From assembly GCF_052076105.1 (NCBI RefSeq), contig NZ_CP197245.1, positions 5,766,001 through 5,830,000 on the forward strand: DNA of 64,000 nt. Direction: 5' to 3'. Positions 25,595-32,539 of this stretch are shown piece by piece (position 1 is the first letter of the stretch; each line of letters begins with the position of its first letter). The position numbers and the translations under genes were made by a program. A model generated the notes under the pieces. The model searched no databases and was not told where the DNA came from. It saw only the letters and a program-made list of their open reading frames with translations. This DNA comes from Tardiphaga sp052076105. GTDB lineage: Bacteria > Pseudomonadota > Alphaproteobacteria > Rhizobiales > Xanthobacteraceae.

Positions 25595-26011
25595 ATTCAG
25601 TGCCCCTCTGCCGTTGGACAGCGACAAACCAGGTTAGATCCACACAAACCGCATAGCCGCTCTTCGACTTCCTCTCAAAGAACGATGCCGATATGGCGTT
25701 GTCGCTTCGGAATTTACGGCCGCTCGGGCGGTTCCGTTCTAATGCGCGTCCCCTAATCGTGGATATGGAGTTTTTGGGGCTATAAAGCGGCCCATAAGCT
25801 GCGATCGGTTCACTTCGCCACTAGTAAGCTCAACCCAATTACTTGGTCGATCGACTTATGAAACGTCACCGAGTGTCACGCTGAGCGATGCCCTGCGGGG
25901 CGAAGACCAGCGCCAAATTGCGAGCGCATAGATGCCGCGCCTAGATTCGGAAAGAGTGATCCATCCGTAGCGACTGACGACTGTGCCGCTTCAACGCTTC
26001 CAAAGCTTTCA
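25595..26011. other. Non-coding stretch between integrase operon and DUF1403 gene
   Basis: About 400 bases without a credible ORF. It must hold the integrase-operon promoter. I searched it by eye for a copy of the tRNA-Gly 3' end (a possible attR) and found none. Confidence 0.45.
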
Positions 26012-26013
26012 AT

Positions 26014-26038
26014 GAACGATAAGCCAACATTATCGTTC
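26014..26038. repeat. Inverted repeat upstream of DUF1403/ScpB-like genes
   Basis: GAACGATAA (26014-26022) and TTATCGTTC (26030-26038) form a perfect 9-bp inverted repeat with 7 bases between, followed by GTTTTTATT. It may be a terminator for plus-strand transcripts or a protein-binding operator. Confidence 0.6.
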
Positions 26039-26190
26039 GTTTTTATTAGCCATAACCTGGGGCGGTTTGGGCAGATTCTATGGCACAAAGCGCCGCGGCG
26101 ACTTACGCTGCCGCATGTCTTCTCGCGTCCGCCTGATTCCAGCACCACCCCGCCGCTTCCCGCCAATGCCTGGCTGGGCGCGGCTGCGCG

Positions 26191-27003
26191 ATGTCTCTGG
26201 CGATCGCACGCGACGAGCATCTGCTTGGCGCGTTGTGGCGCCAGCGCCTGGCGCTCACATGCGCAACCAGGCTGGCCGGGCAGGGCGGCCGCAGCGAAGA
26301 CGAAGCGAAGCTGCGTGATCACTGGTATCTGCGCCAGAGCAGCGATGATCCGGGCCCCGCCGGCCGACTGCTCGGCGCCTGGCGCCGCCTCGGGACCAGC
26401 AAGGCGCTCACGCTGAAGGAGACGTGGCCGACCATGCTGCCGGCGCTCCTGGCGTGCCGCGACGACGAAGCGCTGCAGGAGGCGATCGCATGTGCGCTGG
26501 CGCAGTGCATCGGCGGCGGCAATCCGGTGCAGGCCGCCGCGGCAACGGCGGCGATCAGCGTGCGGCTGCGACCGGACTGCTGGCCGCTGGCGCTATGGCT
26601 GGCCGATGCCGTGCTCGCCCATCACCTCAGCTGGCCGGCGCCGGTGCCGCTGCTGGCGGCGCATCTCACCGGCAATGGTCTGCGCCGGACGGCAACTGAC
26701 GGCGATGAGCAAGGCTGGATGCAGGTCTGCAGCCTGGCCTATGCGCGCGCCGCCGCGGCGGCCTGGGATCGCTATGCCGAGCTTGGACACCGCGCCGATC
26801 GCCTGCTCGGCGCGGCGCCAAAACTGCGCAGCAAGGACGCCGACACCATGGTGGCGACCTTGCTCAGCGAGGATGCGCAGCCAGCGCGGGGAGGGCAGAC
26901 CGCCAGCGATCGCTCCAGCCGCCGGCTGTTCGAACGTCTGGTATCGCTCGGCGTCGTCCGCGAACTGACCGGGCGCCCCACCTTCCGACTGTACGGGCTG
27001 TAA
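26191..27003 (+). CDS. DUF1403 family protein, N-terminally damaged
   Basis: A 270-residue frame that matches DUF1403 from WRQRLALTCATRLAGQGGRS onward (DEAKLRDHWYL, DDPGPAGRLLGAWRRLG, LAAHLTGNGLRR, a C-terminal winged-helix-like SRRLFERLVSLGVVREL). The family N-terminus PMPGWARLR is also present, but in a different frame just upstream (about 26160-26185), so a small deletion or shift near 26187 separates it from the body. A truncated protein could start at ATG 26191. DUF1403 genes sit beside a ScpB-like gene on rhizobial plasmids and islands; their role is unknown. Confidence 0.72.
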   Translation: MSLAIARDEHLLGALWRQRLALTCATRLAGQGGRSEDEAKLRDHWYLRQSSDDPGPAGRLLGAWRRLGTSKALTLKETWPTMLPALLACRDDEALQEAIACALAQCIGGGNPVQAAAATAAISVRLRPDCWPLALWLADAVLAHHLSWPAPVPLLAAHLTGNGLRRTATDGDEQGWMQVCSLAYARAAAAAWDRYAELGHRADRLLGAAPKLRSKDADTMVATLLSEDAQPARGGQTASDRSSRRLFERLVSLGVVRELTGRPTFRLYGL

Positions 27004-27004
27004 G

Positions 27005-27694
27005 ATGGGACGCCGACCAAAAGCCAAACTCATGCTGGACACCGCGCTGACGGATCTGCCGACCGCGCTGCGCTGGCGCGAATGGATGGGCCGGGTCGAA
27101 GCGGTGATCTTCGCCTCGCCCGAGCCGGTCACCCGCGCCATGCTGGCGAAGGTCGTGGGACCCGACTGCAATCTCGATCTGATCATCGACGACATCCAGG
27201 CCGAGCTGCGTGGCCGCCCCTATGAGCTGGTCGCCGCCGCCGGCGGCTGGCAGCACCGCACCCGCACACAGTTTGCCGACGCGATCCGCACCGCGACCGG
27301 CACCGGGGAGCCGGGCAGCGCGCTGTCGGCGAGCGAGATGCAGGTGCTGCTGTCTGTGGGATATTTCCAGCCGATCACCCGCAGCGAGCTCGGCAAGTTC
27401 TTCGGCAAGGAGATCAGCCGCGACGTGATCGGACATTTGCGCAGGCTGGATCTGATCGGCTCCGGCCCGCGGGCGCCACAGCCTGGCGCGCCGTACACCT
27501 ATGTGACCACTAAGGCGTTCCTGGCGCAGTTCGGATTCGATACGCTGCGCGACCTGCCGGACATCGAGGCGCTCGAGGACGCCGGCCTGCTCAGCAAGGA
27601 CCAGCTGTTCGCAGCGGACATACTACCGTCGGATGATGTGATCGACGAAGGAACGACAAGCTCGGAACGCGAGTTTGCAAGTCATTGCGATTGA
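27005..27694 (+). CDS. ScpB-like protein (SMC-Scp complex subunit family)
   Basis: A 229-residue protein with two ScpB winged-helix units: WMGRVEAVIFASPEPVTRAM, QAELRGRPYELVAAAGGWQH, then SASEMQVLLSVGYFQPITRSEL and IGHLRRLDLIGSGPRAPQPG, TYVTTKAFLAQFGFDTLRDL. True ScpB bridges SMC and ScpA in chromosome condensation. Here no SMC or ScpA lies nearby and the partner is DUF1403 with one base between the genes, so this is an accessory paralogue. The C-terminus is acidic and extended. Confidence 0.82.
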   Translation: MGRRPKAKLMLDTALTDLPTALRWREWMGRVEAVIFASPEPVTRAMLAKVVGPDCNLDLIIDDIQAELRGRPYELVAAAGGWQHRTRTQFADAIRTATGTGEPGSALSASEMQVLLSVGYFQPITRSELGKFFGKEISRDVIGHLRRLDLIGSGPRAPQPGAPYTYVTTKAFLAQFGFDTLRDLPDIEALEDAGLLSKDQLFAADILPSDDVIDEGTTSSEREFASHCD

Positions 27695-27703
27695 GTGGAT
27701 GTG

Positions 27704-27862
27704 ATGGAACAACGTCCTTCGCGGATGGGGGTAGGTATTGCCCTTGGGGTGTGCCTCGGAGCTGTTCTCGGCTTGGCTATTAGAAACGTAACCGCTGGCA
27801 TTATTATCGGCATCGCCGCGGGCGCTGCCATCGTTGGTTACCTGGATCATAAATCCCGCTAG
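27704..27862 (+). CDS. Small glycine-rich membrane protein
   Basis: A 52-residue ORF starting MEQRPSRMGVGIALGVCLG and ending YLDHKSR. It has a glycine-zipper-like hydrophobic core (GAVLGLAI, AGIIIGIAAGAAIVGY) likely to form one hairpin or two short membrane helices. It starts 10 bp after the ScpB-like stop. Function unknown. Confidence 0.6.
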   Translation: MEQRPSRMGVGIALGVCLGAVLGLAIRNVTAGIIIGIAAGAAIVGYLDHKSR

Positions 27863-28052
27863 CAAGCGACACGCCATTTAAAAAGAAGCGCGGCCGCGGA
27901 ACGTTGGGATCGGCAGGGTGGCGGCGGCGGCCGACCTTCTCGAACATGGCGCACAATGGATATGCGGAGTTGAGCAAACGGCCGCGTGCCATACCGCTCA
28001 CGCTAGGCCAGAGACTCGGAACGTCTTCGCGAATAACCCATCCTAGAACGCG

Positions 28053-28077
28053 GGAACATGGCGCGGCGGCCATCGTT
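28053..28077 (+). promoter_or_regulatory. EcfG (general stress sigma) promoter
   Basis: GGAAC (28053-28057), 16 bases, CGTT (28074-28077) with two more T. This is an exact match to the alphaproteobacterial sigma-EcfG consensus. The expected start of transcription falls at or next to the ATG at 28086. Confidence 0.75.
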
Positions 28078-28085
28078 TTCCAGCG

Positions 28086-28406
28086 ATGTCCGACGATGAC
28101 GAACCCATCACCGAGATCGCCGCCCCGCCTGCCCTGGTTCCAGAGACCAACCGGCAGTGGAAGCTCACGCCTGCGCTTAATCTGCTCGAGAAGAGCAGGC
28201 AGATCGCGATTATCTCTGCAGACACCGAGGACGATGCTCGGGCCATTGCCACAACAGCAGACCCCATGGGCCGAAATTGGCGAGATATCCATCTATTCAC
28301 TGCCGACAGCATCGAGACGACTGAGCGATACGTGATCGGCGATGTCATATTTCGATCGAGGCCGACGCCGCCCGCTCCGAAGCCAACGCGAATCAAGAAG
28401 GCTTGA
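28086..28406 (+). CDS. Hypothetical protein, probable leaderless stress gene
   Basis: A 106-residue soluble protein starting MSDDDEPITEIAAPPALVPE with a central LLEKSRQIAIISADTEDDAR and a basic Pro-rich tail (RPTPPAPKPTRIKKA). No family recognised. There is no ribosome-binding site; the EcfG -10 ends 8 bases before the ATG, so the mRNA may begin at the start codon. Followed two bases later by another small gene. Confidence 0.62.
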   Translation: MSDDDEPITEIAAPPALVPETNRQWKLTPALNLLEKSRQIAIISADTEDDARAIATTADPMGRNWRDIHLFTADSIETTERYVIGDVIFRSRPTPPAPKPTRIKKA

Positions 28407-28408
28407 CC

Positions 28409-28654
28409 ATGCCCAAGAAGAAGACAGAGCGCACCCTCGAGATGTGGGCCGCAGACTTACTGATGGAAGCCCATGCGATCGCTCCATGCCATGAGCACGG
28501 GTATATGCGCCTGCGTCACAGCCATCATGCCGTCGACTACGCTATGTCGCTTGCAGAGCACCGTAAGTTCTCAGGCAAAAATAAGAAGGAACGGAAGGCC
28601 GCTGTTGAGCGCGTACTTGATGGCCTGGGTGATGAGTGCCCGGCCTGCACATAA
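28409..28654 (+). CDS. Hypothetical small basic protein
   Basis: An 81-residue protein, MPKKKTERTLEMWAADLLME, with CHEHGYMRLRHSHHAVDYA and a C-terminal DECPACT. The His/Cys-rich pattern could bind a metal, but this is only a suggestion. Probably co-transcribed with the preceding gene; a TTG at 28403 is an alternative start. Confidence 0.58.
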   Translation: MPKKKTERTLEMWAADLLMEAHAIAPCHEHGYMRLRHSHHAVDYAMSLAEHRKFSGKNKKERKAAVERVLDGLGDECPACT

Positions 28655-28780
28655 TTTACATCACGGCCTACAAACCTCTTACGGGGTCAGTCCGCAGCCG
28701 CAATACCCCGATCGGTCGCATCATACGTCTTCTCACATTGCGCGCACAGCGGCGTGTTTGGGGATTAGCGAAATACCGCT

Positions 28781-28805
28781 GGAACTCAGGGCCCTCATCA
28801 TCGTT
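28781..28805 (+). promoter_or_regulatory. EcfG promoter upstream of DUF892 gene
   Basis: GGAAC (28781-28785), 16 bases, CGTT (28802-28805). Exact consensus, 44 bases before the ATG at 28849. Confidence 0.8.
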
Positions 28806-28848
28806 TGACTTGCCGTCACGAAGGGCGAATTCAAAACAGGAGGATGCA

Positions 28849-29358
28849 ATGGGTCTGTTCAGCAAAGACATCAAGACCATGGAGGACATGTTCGTGCATG
28901 GTCTGCAAGACATCTACTATGCGGAACATCAGATCACGAAGGCGCTCCCGCAGATGATCGAACAGGCCACAAATCGGGATCTCGCAGCCGGTCTGAGGGC
29001 GCATCTCGACGAAACGGAGAAGCAGATCGGTCGTCTCGAACAAGTCTTCAAGAAGCTCGGCAAGGAGCCAAGTGCCACCGACTGCCCGGCCATTGACGGC
29101 ATCATTAAGGAAGCCAAAGAGACCGCGAGCGAGATCGACGACAAAGCCGTGCTCGACGCCGCCATCGTTGCCAATTCGCAGGCCGTCGAACACTATGAGA
29201 TTGCCCGATATGGAACGTTGATCGCATGGGCTGAAGAACTCGGTCATGAAGATGTCGTACGGCTACTTACGACAAACCTGAATGAGGAGAAGGCCGCCAA
29301 CACCAAGTTAAACACGATCGCTCTTCGGAAGGGCGTGAACAAGAAGGCTGTGGCGTGA
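28849..29358 (+). CDS. Ferritin-like DUF892 (YciE/YciF family) stress protein
   Basis: A 169-residue four-helix protein: MEDMFVHGLQDIYYAEHQIT, LDETEKQIGRLEQVFKKLG, and SQAVEHYEIARYGTLIAWAE. The Glu/His residues at DIYYAE, ETEKQ and EHYE correspond to a di-iron site. YciE/F proteins are induced by general stress in many proteobacteria. RBS ACAGGAGG and an exact EcfG promoter precede it. A paralogue lies at 62529-63017. Confidence 0.88.
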   Translation: MGLFSKDIKTMEDMFVHGLQDIYYAEHQITKALPQMIEQATNRDLAAGLRAHLDETEKQIGRLEQVFKKLGKEPSATDCPAIDGIIKEAKETASEIDDKAVLDAAIVANSQAVEHYEIARYGTLIAWAEELGHEDVVRLLTTNLNEEKAANTKLNTIALRKGVNKKAVA

Positions 29359-29386
29359 AATCCTTGTCATAGTCCGGCGCGCGGAC

Positions 29387-29725
29387 ATGACGCTTCGGCA
29401 CCCCGTGACGCCGGATGGCCGGTACTTTGTCGTGAAGGGGCGCCTTTGGCGTCTAGCGGTCGCTACCGGAATCGAAGAAGACAGCGCTTGTGGCTGAATT
29501 GATGCGGGCCCGCCGCGCGGTCAAGGCAGCGAAGCAGGCTGGTGACGTTTCACAGAAGGGAATGCCCATAGCGACGTCGACGACGCCAAGCGGGCCTTGG
29601 GCGAGCGTGGCCCTGTCTGGTGGACCGACGGCGCCCCGGATCTCAACAGGCATATGGCGAAAAGCACGCCATATGCGGCTTGGTTTGCCGGCCTCAAGCT
29701 ATCCCGTGCGAAAGCGACAGCGTGA
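29387..29725 (+). pseudogene. Frameshifted small conserved gene
   Basis: Three pieces of one protein lie in two frames. MTLRHPVTPDGRYFVVKGRL is in frame 2 (29387 to about 29456), SLPESKKTALVAELMRARRA in frame 3 (to about 29558), and NAHSDVDDAKRALGERGPVW with WWTDGAPDLNRHMAKSTPYA in frame 2 again (29561-29725). Intact relatives are common small proteins in Bradyrhizobium genomes as far as I recall. The two shifts compensate but frame 2 has stops in the middle piece. Its stop overlaps the GTG start of xthA. Confidence 0.68.
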
Positions 29726-30495
29726 AGATCGCGACCTTTAACGTGAACAACGTCAACAAGCACCTTCCGAACCTACTTGCGTGGCTGAAGTCGTCGAAAC
29801 CGGATATCGCGTGCCTTCAGGAGTTGAAGGCATCTCAATCCGAGTTTCCGGAAGTGGCCTTGCGAAAGGCAGGTTACTCCGCCGCTTGGGTCGGGCAAAG
29901 GGCATGGAACGGCGTTGCGATCCTCGCACGGAAGAAATCCGACATCATCGTCACGCGTCGCAGGCTCCCCGGGGATCCGAATGATGACCAGAGCCGCTAT
30001 CTTGAAGCCGCCGTCAGCGGCGTACTCGTCGCCTGCGTTTATGCACCCAATGGCAACCCGCAGCCGGGACCGAAATTCGACTACAAGCTTGCCTGGCTGA
30101 AGCGCTTGAATACGCATACAGCCAAGCTGATGAAGTCCGGCGCGCCAGCCGTTGTCGCTGGTGACTTCAACGTCGTACCGACGCCGTCCGACATCTACCC
30201 GACGAAGTCCTGGAACAAGGATGCTCTGGTGCAGCCACAGGCTCGGGCGGCGTTTGCCAAGCTCCTCAAAAACGGGTGGGCCGACGCGCTTCGCGAGGCC
30301 TATCCCGACGAGCCAATGTATACGTTTTGGTCGTACTGGCGAAACCGCTTCGATCGGGACGCCGGCCTTCGCATCGACCACCTGCTGCTCAGTCCGACGT
30401 TGCGACAGCGTCTGGTATCCGCCGGCGTCGATCGCGCAATCCGCGGGAAGCCAGATCCGAGCGATCATGCACCGGCATGGATCGTGCTGAAGTGA
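29722..30495 (+). CDS. xthA: Exodeoxyribonuclease III-family AP endonuclease
   Basis: A 257-residue exonuclease/endonuclease/phosphatase-fold protein: IATFNVNNVNKHLPNLLAWL, CLQELKAS (metal Glu), WNGVAILARKK, CVYAPNG, GDFNVVPTPSDIY and the C-terminal SDHAPAWIVL (catalytic Asp-His). It would cut abasic sites and trim 3' blocked ends. The GTG at 29722 starts the conserved core exactly and overlaps the previous stop; no other start fits. Probably a second, stress-linked xthA copy. Confidence 0.88.
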   Translation: MKIATFNVNNVNKHLPNLLAWLKSSKPDIACLQELKASQSEFPEVALRKAGYSAAWVGQRAWNGVAILARKKSDIIVTRRRLPGDPNDDQSRYLEAAVSGVLVACVYAPNGNPQPGPKFDYKLAWLKRLNTHTAKLMKSGAPAVVAGDFNVVPTPSDIYPTKSWNKDALVQPQARAAFAKLLKNGWADALREAYPDEPMYTFWSYWRNRFDRDAGLRIDHLLLSPTLRQRLVSAGVDRAIRGKPDPSDHAPAWIVLK

Positions 30496-30531
30496 CCCAC
30501 GGCGGCGCGACAAAATGCGATGGCAGTTCTC

Positions 30532-30556
30532 GGAACGGATGTCGGCGCCAGCGGTT
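30532..30556 (+). promoter_or_regulatory. EcfG-like promoter upstream of DUF2934 gene
   Basis: GGAAC (30532-30536), 16 bases, GGTT (30553-30556): perfect -35 with one mismatch in the -10, 21 bases before the ATG at 30578. Confidence 0.55.
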
Positions 30557-30577
30557 CTTCGCTTTGAGGAGAAACAA

Positions 30578-30751
30578 ATGCCGAAGTATTCTGAGGATCA
30601 GATTCGCGAGTACGCCCACAAGCTGTGGGACCAGCAGGGACGGCCGGAAGGGCGGGCCGATGAGTTCTGGCATCAAGCCAAGGCCGAACTTGAAAGCGAT
30701 GAGCCTGGAGACGAGCTCGACACGAATAATCCGAAGCCTATGCCCGAATGA
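30578..30751 (+). CDS. DUF2934 domain protein
   Basis: A 57-residue protein almost entirely made of the DUF2934 motif: DQIREYAHKLWDQQGRPEGR, ADEFWHQAKAELE, plus an acidic tail. DUF2934 proteins are abundant small stress-associated proteins of rhizobia with no known activity. RBS GAGGAG; the stop overlaps the next gene start (ATGA). Confidence 0.82.
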   Translation: MPKYSEDQIREYAHKLWDQQGRPEGRADEFWHQAKAELESDEPGDELDTNNPKPMPE

Positions 30752-31011
30752 GCATTCAGGAGCGCGTGATGAGCCGAGAAGATGGGAACGGCGGGTCTTT
30801 GGGTGAAAATGCGCTCGACGCTGCGAAGGGCGCGGTGAACGCTGCCACAGAGCAGGTTGATAAGGTGGGGCAGCATTTCAAAGAAAAGGTCGAAGCGGCA
30901 AAGCAGCCGGAGACATATCTGGAGATGCTCAAGGACGTCACCAAAGCCGCTCCGCTCGCGATGCTGGCGATCGCATTTGTCGGTGGGATCTTGTTCGCCC
31001 GCCGCCATTAA
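30748..31011 (+). CDS. DUF883/ElaB-like tail-anchored membrane protein
   Basis: An 87-residue protein with an amphipathic helix region (DAAKGAVNAATEQVDKVGQH, FKEKVEAAKQPETYLEML) and a single C-terminal membrane segment APLAMLAIAFVGGILFARR. This is the layout of ElaB/YgaM/YqjD proteins that tether ribosomes to the inner membrane in stationary phase; the similarity is architectural. Overlaps the DUF2934 gene by 4 bp, so both are likely EcfG-controlled. Confidence 0.72.
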   Translation: MSIQERVMSREDGNGGSLGENALDAAKGAVNAATEQVDKVGQHFKEKVEAAKQPETYLEMLKDVTKAAPLAMLAIAFVGGILFARRH

Positions 31012-31124
31012 TGCTTTTTTCGCGACCCTAGATCGAAATCCAGCTGCACGTTTTCGACCAGGGTCGGCGACGCGTCGAGAATCATGGCGGCCGTCCAGAA
31101 CCCGGTGCGGCGGGCTTTTGTGAA

Positions 31125-31304
31125 TCAGTGAGTTTTCGTGTCTTTCCACTTCTCCAGGTCCGGCTTGGGTGTATCCGGCGGCAGGCTCGGGTCAGTGGTG
31201 TTCTGAGCGTTCTGCTTCCAGGGCTGGTTGCTCTGTGAATGCTTACCCCAGTCCTGCTTATCGCGGTCATCATCGCTCGGCGGGTTTGTTTTCTCGGCGC
31301 TCAT
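31125..31304 (-). CDS. Small hydrophilic, probably disordered protein
   Basis: A 59-residue protein, MSAEKTNPPSDDDRDKQDWG, rich in Asp, Lys, Pro, Gln and Asn and without hydrophobic core (HSQSNQPWKQNAQNTTDPSL). Start 31304 has GAAGGA upstream; an ATG five codons earlier is weaker. Preceded by an EcfG-like promoter. Such hydrophilic small proteins are often desiccation-related, but this is inference. Confidence 0.6.
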   Translation of the reverse strand: MSAEKTNPPSDDDRDKQDWGKHSQSNQPWKQNAQNTTDPSLPPDTPKPDLEKWKDTKTH

Positions 31305-31330
31305 GGTCTGTCCTTCCATTTAGATGAGGT

Positions 31331-31355
31331 AACCTCCGTTTTCATTGAGTGTTCC
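31331..31355 (-). promoter_or_regulatory. EcfG-like promoter, minus strand
   Basis: On the minus strand GGAAC (31355-31351), 16 bases, GGTT (31334-31331), 27 bases before the ATG at 31304. It faces away from another GGAAC on the plus strand 11 bases off. Confidence 0.6.
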
Positions 31356-31365
31356 CCGTTCGCGT

Positions 31366-31390
31366 GGAACGATTCCAATTCGCGCTGTTT
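31366..31390 (+). promoter_or_regulatory. Weak EcfG-like promoter, plus strand
   Basis: GGAAC (31366-31370) followed after 15 bases by TGTT (or 16 bases by GTTT), just upstream of the ATG at 31399. The -10 is degenerate. Confidence 0.4.
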
Positions 31391-31398
31391 GAATAGGC

Positions 31399-31644
31399 AT
31401 GAGAAATCATCCTGACCAACCGGTTCATCTCGCTGTCCTCATGGAAGAGGCGATCCAAATTGCATGGGATTATCTGGAGCGGGCAGGCGAAATCGAAAAT
31501 GCGGAGTTCTGCTCTCATATTCTGCTCCATTCCGTTGAAAACATGGTGCGGCAGGGCGTAAGGCGCCGCCTGCTACTCTCGAACAGAGCCATTGCTCAAT
31601 ACATGGAAGCTCTTGAAGCTCGCACGCTTCAAGCGGCCTCTTAG
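31399..31644 (+). CDS. Hypothetical small helical protein
   Basis: An 81-residue, apparently all-helical protein: MRNHPDQPVHLAVLMEEAIQ, WDYLERAGEIENAEFCSHIL and RRRLLLSNRAIAQYMEALEA. No family recognised with confidence. It sits immediately after the divergent stress promoters. Confidence 0.6.
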   Translation: MRNHPDQPVHLAVLMEEAIQIAWDYLERAGEIENAEFCSHILLHSVENMVRQGVRRRLLLSNRAIAQYMEALEARTLQAAS

Positions 31645-31752
31645 CAGGGCCGTGACGATGGTGATGGGTGGCAATCAATTATATCTCAGGCGCCAGCAGA
31701 CGGCCATTGGATGGCTCGTCGAGAAGTGGCTGGCTTATTGTCAGGCTGAAAC

Positions 31753-31866
31753 ATGTCGACGGTCAAACCGACGACCCCAAGCGAAGTAAAGGGCGACGAT
31801 AATCTGGGACTTGGCGTCCTCGTCATTTTCCTGCTGGTGTTTAGCTTGCCTTTGTTACTTTTGTGA
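31753..31866 (+). CDS. Very small single-pass membrane protein
   Basis: A 37-residue ORF: MSTVKPTTPSEVKGDDNLGL then a C-terminal hydrophobic helix GVLVIFLLVFSLPLLLL. The shape (short polar N-terminus, one helix at the end) is that of a stress-induced membrane microprotein. A ribosome-binding site is poor (CAGGCTG), so this is tentative. Confidence 0.45.
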   Translation: MSTVKPTTPSEVKGDDNLGLGVLVIFLLVFSLPLLLL

Positions 31867-31956
31867 TTCTCAGAGACGGCGCTGAGTGCGCTGCGGCTCC
31901 ATAACTAAGTCGTAGATCCACAGCCTTGGTAAAATCCACTGTCCGACCAATTCAGT

Positions 31957-32502
31957 TTGTTTGCGGAAAACACGACAGGTCCCGAAGGCCTCCGGTATGT
32001 CGACGACTTCGTTTCGGAAGCGGAAGCGCTCGACCTTATAGCCCAGGTGGCCGACTTGCCCCTCCAGCCGTTTCAGTTCGGCCAGTATGAGGGCAAGCGT
32101 CGCGTAGCCTCCTTCGGGTTCAGCTACGACTATACGGCGCGCCGCCTCGTTGAAGCCGAGCTGATTCCTGAATGGCTCGCCGATGTCTCACATCGCGTCG
32201 AGACTTTCGGTGGACCCAGTACGCGCATACAGCAAGTTCTCTGCACCGAATACGACGTCGGAGTCGGGATCGGTTGGCACAGGGACAAGCCGCACTTCGA
32301 CCGGATATTCGGATTATCGCTGGGCGCGATGTGCAAGTTCCGATTTCGCAGGCCCGCTTCGACCAAGTTCGAGCGTTTCACCCTCGAAGCGAAGTCCCGT
32401 TCGATCTACATGATGTCCGGCGAGGCGCGGTCGGTATGGGAACACAGCATTCCGGCCGTCGAGGCCAAACGCTACTCCATCACCTTCCGGACGATGGTGT
32501 AG
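31957..32502 (+). CDS. alkB: AlkB-like 2-oxoglutarate/Fe(II) dioxygenase
   Basis: A 181-residue member of the AlkB family that oxidatively removes alkyl groups from DNA or RNA bases. The Fe ligands are visible as WHRDK (His, Asp) and WEHSIP (His), and the 2-oxoglutarate Arg lies in RYSITFRTM. The frame has no ATG; TTG at 31957 is the best start and the frame closes at 31930, so a CTG at 31939 is the only other option. It precedes DUF763 by 37 bp. Confidence 0.85.
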   Translation: MFAENTTGPEGLRYVDDFVSEAEALDLIAQVADLPLQPFQFGQYEGKRRVASFGFSYDYTARRLVEAELIPEWLADVSHRVETFGGPSTRIQQVLCTEYDVGVGIGWHRDKPHFDRIFGLSLGAMCKFRFRRPASTKFERFTLEAKSRSIYMMSGEARSVWEHSIPAVEAKRYSITFRTMV

Positions 32503-32539
32503 AATGCCTTAGAAGGCAAAGTGTCGGATACGAGGGCGA

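Noticed and set aside
25595..26011. Search for an attR copy of the tRNA-Gly 3' end close to the integrase operon
   Set aside because: No stretch resembling the last 15-20 bases of the tRNA was found by eye here or elsewhere in the window, so no attachment site is reported.
27650..27684. Two GGAAC motifs at the end of the ScpB-like gene
   Set aside because: Neither has CGTT or a close variant 16-17 bases downstream, so they were not called EcfG promoters.
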